DNA of 10,359 nucleotides, from the NCBI GenBank assembly GCA_021813265.1, contig JAKALF010000023.1, positions 1 to 10,359 on the forward strand. The letters run 5' to 3'. Below, in pieces: positions 6,113 through 10,359 of this stretch. How positions within the stretch are numbered: position 1 is the first letter of the stretch; every line of letters starts with the position of its first letter. The notes below the pieces were generated by a model that saw only the letters and a program-made list of their open reading frames with translations, did no database searches and was not told the origin of the DNA. The translations under genes and the position numbers were made by a program. The stretch comes from a bacterium. GTDB taxonomy: Bacteria; Patescibacteriota; Minisyncoccia; UBA6257; GWB1-50-10.

Positions 6113-7383
6113 ATAGTTACCGCGGACATTGACGAGGGCTTCGGCCAGTCAGCCATCCCATCCGAAGATGAAACAACCGCCAGCGTTAACCTTCTCGCAT
6201 CGGTCAGGCGTCACCCCCTATACATCCTCTTACGAGTTCGCAGGGAGCTGTGTTTTTGGTAAACAGTCGCCAGAGAGACTTTAGCTGCGACCTATCTTGC
6301 GATAGGTAAGGCTTATTCCTAAGTTACGCCTAGCTTTTTTGCCGAGTTCCTTAACGAAGAATCACCCGTTCCCCTGAGGCTACTCGCCTCATCCACCTGT
6401 GGCGGTTTACGGTACGGAACCGACTTACACACCTTAGAGGGTTTTCTCGGAATGCTCTTCTCCCGAATTGACTCTGGTAAAAACCAGAATCTTTTCTTTA
6501 ACGCGTGAGACTTGTCATTAAAAACAGCGACGCGGATTTGCCTGCATCACGTCTCTTACGTCAAGAACGCCAAACCATTAAGGCGCTCGAGGATATGTCA
6601 TTCGTCACCCCATTGGTATTGTGTAAGCGGTGGACTGGAATATTAACCAGTTATCCTTCGGCTGCGGCTTTCGCCATCGCCTTAGGGTCGCCTAACCCTC
6701 CGTCGATTTTCGTTGCGGAGGAAACCTTGGATTTGCGGGGATCTCGGTTTTCACGAGATTTGCGATTACTCATGCCAACATTCTCTCTTCCGTACGCTCC
6801 AGCCGCCCTCACGGGTCAACCTTCAGTGCATACGGAATGCTCTCCTACCACTTTTTACTAACGTAAAAAATCCGCGTCTTCGGTATCTTACTTAGCCCCG
6901 ATAAATTTTCGGCGCCACTGACCTCGAATAGTGGGTTGTTACACACTCTTTAAAGGATGGCTACCTCTAAGCCAACCTCCTATCTGTCTATGGACAATGA
7001 CCACCTTTCACACTTAGTAAGAATTTGGGGACCTTAGACGGCGATCTGGGCTGTTCCCCTTGCGACCATGGAGCTTAGCCCCCACAGTCTGACTCTTGCG
7101 CTTCACTTTCCGGCATTTGGAGTTTGATTGAGTGCCCGAGCTTTCGCCCTTTGACTCTCATCCAGTGCTCTACCTCCAGAAAGAAACACGCAAGGCTAGT
7201 CCTAAAACTATTTCGGAGAGAACCAGCTATTACCAAACTCGATTAGCTTTTCACTCCTTACCCCAGTTCATCCGATAGTGTTGAACGGCTAAACGGTGCG
7301 GACCTCCATCTGTATTTCTACAAACTTCATCCTGACCAGGGCAAGCTCGTCTGGTTTCGGGTCTTACACATACTGCTAACTAT

Positions 7384-7427
7384 CATATCTCATAACCCAA
7401 AACGAATGTTTCTAAGTTATGAGATAT
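7384..7427 (-). other. Extra hairpin inserted in 23S domain II
   Basis: ATATCTCATAAC (7384-7395) pairs perfectly with GTTATGAGATAT (7416-7427). It lies between the conserved AGGGCGTTA and AGACCCGAAACC segments, where E. coli has only about 15 nt, so roughly 50 nt are added near E. coli position 650. It lacks group I core motifs, so it is read as a structural expansion that stays in the rRNA. Confidence 0.65.
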
Positions 7428-7606
7428 GTAAGTAACGCCCTATTAAGACTCGCTTTCGCTATGCCTTCTCCATCTGAGATGGATTAAACTTTGCAATATG
7501 CATAAACTCGTTGGCTCATTCTTCAATAGGCACACGGTAGTTCTTACGAACGTCCGTTCCTTGTAGATAGATGGTTTCAGGTATTATTTCAACGGCCTAA
7601 CCGGCC

Positions 7607-7645
<39 letters not shown>

Positions 7646-7830
7646 ATCACCAAAATATATTTAGCCTTAGGAGATAGTACTCCCGGATTCCCTCAAGGTT
7701 TGTTTGCCTCGAGGTACTCAAGAACAAAAACAAAAGAGTTCATAAGCTTTCGTTTACGGGGCTATCACCCGCTCTGGCCCTGCTTTCCAGCAGCTTCAAC
7801 TAGCTCATGAATTTGTAACTCTTCTTCTTG

Positions 7831-7950
7831 CACTTTTCATTTCCAATTAAAGGACTGAAAATGAAAAATGAAGAAATGTCTCTGCCTTACAACCCCAACA
7901 CACTTCGCGTATATCGTACAAAAAATTTACACGATGTACGCGAAGTACGT
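7831..7950 (-). other. Enlarged variable hairpins in 23S domain I
   Basis: Two hairpins replace shorter ones at E. coli positions of roughly 270-350. The first is a 16-bp stem, 7902-7917 with 7931-7946, with one mismatch. The second is a stem TTTTCATTT (7834-7842)/AAATGAAAA (7859-7867). The flanking conserved sequence GAGCCCAAACCG and GGGGTTGTAAGG is intact. The region totals about 200 nt against about 70 in E. coli and about 115 in Bacillus, estimated by eye. Confidence 0.65.
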
Positions 7951-8210
7951 CGGTTTGGGCTCCTCCCGTTTCGCTCGCCGCTACTTAGGGAATGCTTCTT
8001 AGTTTTTCTTCCTCTGGGTACTGAGATGTTTCACTTCCCCAGGTACGCTCTGATATCTACATATCAGTTCTACGGTTTTACCGTAGAGGGTTTCCCCATT
8101 CGGACATCTCCGGATCACAGGTTGCTACGCACCTCCCCGAAGCTTATCGCAACTACGCTACGTCCTTCATCGCTCTTTGGTGTCTAGGCATCCTCCATCT
8201 ACCCTTAATG

Positions 8211-8251
8211 GCGCGTACTCCGTTCATATATCAACGAATCACGCGCTCTTG
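8211..8251 (-). repeat. 5' arm of the 23S processing stem
   Basis: It pairs with 3228-3265. The inner 15 bases (8211-8225) form helix H1 with 3251-3265 with one G·U; the outer GCGCTCTTG (8243-8251) pairs with CAAGAGCGC at 3228-3236. Between them the match is nearly complete. The total of about 38 bp across 5 kb cannot be chance. Confidence 0.75.
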
Positions 8252-8286
8252 TAATCGCTTTATACTTTTTTATATTTCTCTATTCT

Positions 8287-8300
8287 GTTATCAAAGTTCA
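8287..8300 (-). promoter_or_regulatory. boxA-like antitermination site in the rRNA leader
   Basis: The minus strand reads TGAACTTTGATAAC followed by AGAAT. This resembles the rRNA boxA pattern of many bacteria (TGTTCTTTGAAAACTGAAT), sharing CTTTGA, AAC and GAAT in register. boxA recruits NusB/NusE so polymerase resists termination in rRNA genes. It lies between the leader hairpin and the processing stem, a usual place. Two mismatches in the core lower confidence. Confidence 0.45.
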
Positions 8301-8312
8301 CGTTAAAAGAAA

Positions 8313-8367
8313 ATCCGCTGACAGGGCGGATCATTCAAGGTTCAACAAAAACCCGTGGTCATCCGCC
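8313..8367 (-). promoter_or_regulatory. rRNA leader with two mutually exclusive hairpins, possible attenuator
   Basis: On the minus-strand RNA three segments occur in order: A, GGCGGAT (8367-8361); B, ATCCGCC (8331-8325); C, GCGGAT (8318-8313). B can pair with A (7 bp) or with C (6 bp). The B:C hairpin has a 7-nt loop and is followed by TTTTCTTTT, so it looks like an intrinsic terminator; A:B would prevent it. This sits between the promoter and 23S. Alternatively B:C may simply terminate read-through from the methyltransferase gene. Regulation is inferred. Confidence 0.5.
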
Positions 8368-8411
8368 GTAGTTTTGATATGTTATGGCTGTGATTCTCAT
8401 TTAACGCGTTT

Positions 8412-8440
8412 AGTATATTCCCCTCCTTATGGTATGTCAA
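8412..8440 (-). promoter_or_regulatory. Promoter of the 23S-5S rRNA operon
   Basis: On the minus strand TTGACA (8440-8435), a 17-bp spacer, TATACT (8417-8412): one base short of full consensus with ideal spacing. Transcription would start near 8405, giving a leader of about 180 nt before 23S. The -35 begins 6 nt after the stop codon of the preceding methyltransferase gene. It explains how 23S is expressed without a 16S gene in front. Confidence 0.85.
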
Positions 8441-8446
8441 CACCCC

Positions 8447-9133
8447 CTAGTCTACCAAAAGCTCTTGAAAAGAGAAACCAAAATATGATTTTTCCATGTA
8501 TGAGTTTTTCCCCGTCTTTTCGAGCATGATAATGCTCTGTTTTGAAGGAAAAACCATACGCCCCCCAACCTTAAGCGATGTTTTCCATTCTTGAGGAACT
8601 TGGGCAACCGAAGCCCCCGCGATAATTTTGTCATAGGGAGATTCTTTTTTATATCCCCGCGAACCGTCTCGGCACAAAAGAACAACGTTTTTTCCGTTTT
8701 CTATCCCAAACCGCTTCAAATGTTCTTCCGCATATTGTTTTATATCACGCTCTCGTTCTATGGATATAACCATACCACACAATCCTTGTGAAATATTTCT
8801 TTGGCTGTCTTCGTTGTCTTTTTGGTTTTCATATGGGGAAGAACAAACACAATATGAAAGAAGCGCCGTCTGCCAACCAGAACCCGTCCCAATTTCCAAA
8901 ATCTTTTCGCCTTCCCGTGGATCAAGAAGTTCAAGCATGAACGCGACAACAAGCGGCTGAGAAATAGCCGCCTTTCCTCCCAAAAGCGGGAGGGGGCGAT
9001 TTTCATACGCGTAGAGTTTGAAATCATCGGGGACAAATAATCCTCTATCAACTACCTCAAAGGCTTTTTTGATATGAGCCCGGTTCAGATATCCCTCCCG
9101 AATAAGACCGTGGATAAGTTTTTCTTTGGTCAT
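8447..9133 (-). CDS. pcm: Protein-L-isoaspartate O-methyltransferase
   Basis: Cytosolic repair enzyme that methylates isoaspartyl residues of aged proteins with S-adenosylmethionine so they can revert to aspartate. The 228 residues show the family order: FVPDD (33-37), GGKAAISQP (52-60, with the family's substrate-contact serine at 58), SAM motif I LEIGTGSGWQTALL (79-92), VISIER (122-127), YDKIIAGASVAQVP (167-180) and LKVGGRMVFP (187-196). Between motif I and VISIER lies an extra polar segment of about 20 residues (98-118) absent from the usual short loop, with Cys at 95, 97 and 118. The C-terminal extension of some members is missing. No Shine-Dalgarno precedes the ATG; AT-rich TACAAT/TATAAT sequence lies 3-10 nt upstream, so a near-leaderless message is possible. 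The start gives a normal N terminus. It ends just before the rRNA promoter. Confidence 0.9.
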   Translation of the reverse strand: MTKEKLIHGLIREGYLNRAHIKKAFEVVDRGLFVPDDFKLYAYENRPLPLLGGKAAISQPLVVAFMLELLDPREGEKILEIGTGSGWQTALLSYCVCSSPYENQKDNEDSQRNISQGLCGMVISIERERDIKQYAEEHLKRFGIENGKNVVLLCRDGSRGYKKESPYDKIIAGASVAQVPQEWKTSLKVGGRMVFPSKQSIIMLEKTGKNSYMEKSYFGFSFQELLVD

Positions 9134-9172
9134 GATATTATATATTGTACTCTAAAATTTTGGGTAATAAAA

Positions 9173-9208
9173 AACCCGTTTACCGATGTGACTTGTTGTA
9201 AACGGGTT
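9173..9208 (-). terminator. Terminator of the 9275-9610 gene
   Basis: An 11-bp perfect stem, AACCCGTTTAC (9173-9183) with GTAAACGGGTT (9198-9208), and a 14-nt loop. On the minus strand it is followed by TTTTTTATTA, a good U tract. It lies about 65 nt beyond the stop of the 111-residue gene and just upstream of the methyltransferase start. Confidence 0.85.
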
Positions 9209-9274
9209 AGAAGATATGTCTTGCTGGTTGGTTCCATATATAAGTTGCCTCAAAAAGCTTTTGTTAAAAAATAG

Positions 9275-9610
9275 TTAATTAAGCGATGTAAGGAAAACAC
9301 ATTTCCCTTCCGCGTCGTTACTTACCTTAAACGAACATTCCTTATGTGGATCTATAAGAAGATTTTTCTCTTCGCTTATGAGTTTTACAACAGGACAAAC
9401 TGTTTTTCCACAAGGATTTTTATCCCCGTTGTCTTTTGCTTCCATCTGGATCTGATCTTCATCTTCCAGAATAAAAGATTTTATAACCTCATCATCAAAT
9501 TTAATGATGAGATAAATAGGAAGGGTATATTCGTTTTTCTGTATCGCTTCCTTTAATTTAACTATCCTCTCTATACATTCCCCTCCAGGGTGTGTTACTA
9601 CCGTATTCAT
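9275..9610 (-). CDS. Hypothetical 111-residue protein with five cysteines
   Basis: I do not recognise the family. The protein is soluble, with no signal peptide or TM segment. The N-terminal part has an amphipathic helix (residues 14-27) and a predicted strand PIYLIIKFDD (31-40); the middle is acidic (LEDEDQIQMEAKDNGDK, 48-64). Cysteines lie at 12 (HPGGEC), 67 and 72 (CGKTVC), 92 (HKEC) and 104 (GKC), each near Gly, Lys or His, which could suit metal or disulphide binding; nothing proves it. The reading frame is supported by its own promoter, a Shine-Dalgarno AAGGAG 5 nt before the ATG, and an 11-bp terminator behind it. It stands as a single-gene unit between ddl and the methyltransferase gene. 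Confidence 0.78.
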   Translation of the reverse strand: MNTVVTHPGGECIERIVKLKEAIQKNEYTLPIYLIIKFDDEVIKSFILEDEDQIQMEAKDNGDKNPCGKTVCPVVKLISEEKNLLIDPHKECSFKVSNDAEGKCVFLTSLN

Positions 9611-9654
9611 CGTATCTCCTTTTTATATTGTTAAACAGCACTCTTCATCTTTAT

Positions 9655-9682
9655 TCTATATAAACATGGAAAATTCTGTCAA
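9655..9682 (-). promoter_or_regulatory. Promoter of the 111-residue gene, overlapping the ddl stop codon
   Basis: On the minus strand TTGACA (9682-9677), then TATAGA (9660-9655) after 16 bp, or TAGAAT (9658-9653) after 18 bp. The TGA stop of ddl is part of the TTGACA box. The gene start is about 45 nt downstream. No terminator for ddl is seen, so read-through may also contribute. Confidence 0.7.
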
Positions 9683-10359
9683 CCTCTAAGAGCAGATTGA
9701 ATGACGGTATGCAAAAGTTCATCAAAGGCAATTCCGCTCTCTTTTGCCGCTCTCGGGATAAGACTATTTTCCGTAAGGCCGGGAATTGTGTTGATTTCCA
9801 AAACATAGATCCTCCCTTTTTCCGTAATAATCATATCCGTTCTTGAAAACCCCCTAGCTCCGATAAGGCGATGAATACGAAGGGCTGTTTCTTGAATGTG
9901 CTTCAAAAGTGGAGTTGGAAATCGAGCGGGAGTTATTTCATGAGCTCCCTCGGGATTGTATTTCGCGTCAAAATCAAAAAACGCCGATTTTTTGGGAACA
10001 ATCTCCGTGGGTAAAAGAGGATAAGCGCTTCTTCCCCATCCGTGATCCAAAACACCGCAGGTTACCTCCCTGCCTCTAATAAACTCTTGGACAAGAATTT
10101 CATTTGAAACGGCGAATGCTTTATTAACCGCGTCTTCAAATGCGTTTTTTGATGATAAAATAGTTACCCCAAAACTTGATCCCTGATTATTAGGTTTCAC
10201 CACAAAGGGTGGGGTTATATAATGGAAGATTGTTTTTGAAACACTTTCTTTTTTTTCTCTCCAATCTTTTCGAGAAATAGGAAATGATAGGGGGATGGAG
10301 AATCCGTGATGTTTAAAAAGTCTTCCTGAAAGAAACTTATTCATAGCAAGCGCGAGATC
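9679..10359 (-). CDS. ddl: D-alanine-D-alanine ligase, C-terminal two thirds (partial at window edge)
   Basis: ATP-grasp enzyme joining two D-alanines for peptidoglycan precursors in the cytosol. The open frame continues past the window edge: codons before the Met at 10342-10344 read DLALA, making LALAMNK, which is the internal family motif ALAMDK, so that Met is not the start and about 90 N-terminal residues are missing. Counting from that Met: PFVVKPNNQGSSFGV (46-60, ATP-binding loop), VQEFIRGREVTCGVL (85-99), EIVPKKSAFFDFDAKY (114-129), ARGFSRTDM (163-171) and LEINTIPGLTENSLIP (182-197, with Mg-binding E183 and N185). All expected active-site residues in this part are present. The family Asp in AMDK is Asn here. 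It ends at TGA, directly inside the next promoter. Its presence suggests a cell with its own peptidoglycan. Confidence 0.94.
   Translation of the reverse strand, partial: DLALAMNKFLSGRLFKHHGFSIPLSFPISRKDWREKKESVSKTIFHYITPPFVVKPNNQGSSFGVTILSSKNAFEDAVNKAFAVSNEILVQEFIRGREVTCGVLDHGWGRSAYPLLPTEIVPKKSAFFDFDAKYNPEGAHEITPARFPTPLLKHIQETALRIHRLIGARGFSRTDMIITEKGRIYVLEINTIPGLTENSLIPRAAKESGIAFDELLHTVIQSALRG

Noticed and set aside
8330..8410. A tRNA between the promoter and 23S
   Set aside because: A GGTTCAA-like string occurs, but no cloverleaf or anticodon arm could be formed.
9679..9681. UGA read as glycine, as in some Patescibacteria
   Set aside because: The ligase ends at its normal family length at this TGA, and no in-frame TGA is needed inside any gene here.
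10342..10344. Met codon as the start of ddl
   Set aside because: It is the Met of the internal LALAMNK motif, and the frame stays open to the window edge.

Overview
The window looks like a piece of a small-genome bacterium, most likely of the Candidate Phyla Radiation (Patescibacteria). This is inferred from several points together: a 23S rRNA gene broken by three group I introns, two of which encode LAGLIDADG endonucleases; a 23S-5S unit with no 16S gene beside it; very tight spacing between unrelated genes; and AT-rich coding sequence. No single gene proves the lineage. All reading frames fit the standard bacterial code, with TAA, TAG and TGA all used as stops.

Layout. Positions 1-594 (minus) hold the N-terminal half of phosphoglycerate kinase. 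It is divergent, with only 20 bp between start codons, from a type II NADH dehydrogenase (615-1877, plus). A two-way terminator separates ndh from a minus-strand pair: a 7-TM SWEET-type membrane protein (2330-2977) followed by a small two-TM protein (1916-2293). This pair has its own consensus promoter with a palindromic spacer. Then come 5S rRNA (3081-3194) and a 5 kb 23S rRNA gene (about 3251-8225), both minus strand.

The 23S gene is the centre of the window. Hand alignment to E. coli 23S places introns after U1917 (5345-6112), U2449 (3989-4813) and U2593 (3543-3844). The exons between introns are 531 and 144 nt, against 532 and 144 in E. coli, and every intron starts after a U and ends in G. 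The first two introns carry homing endonuclease genes inside ribozyme loops; the third has no ORF. A long inverted repeat brackets the gene as a processing stem. The leader holds a consensus promoter, a hairpin that can switch between two pairings, and a boxA-like site.

Upstream of the rRNA unit, on the same strand, lie a protein-L-isoaspartate methyltransferase (8447-9133), an unrecognised cysteine-containing protein (9275-9610), and the C-terminal two thirds of D-alanine-D-alanine ligase (9679 to the window edge). The protein genes serve glycolysis, NADH oxidation, solute transport, protein repair and peptidoglycan synthesis. They do not form one pathway. Neighbours appear to be separate short transcription units packed closely.
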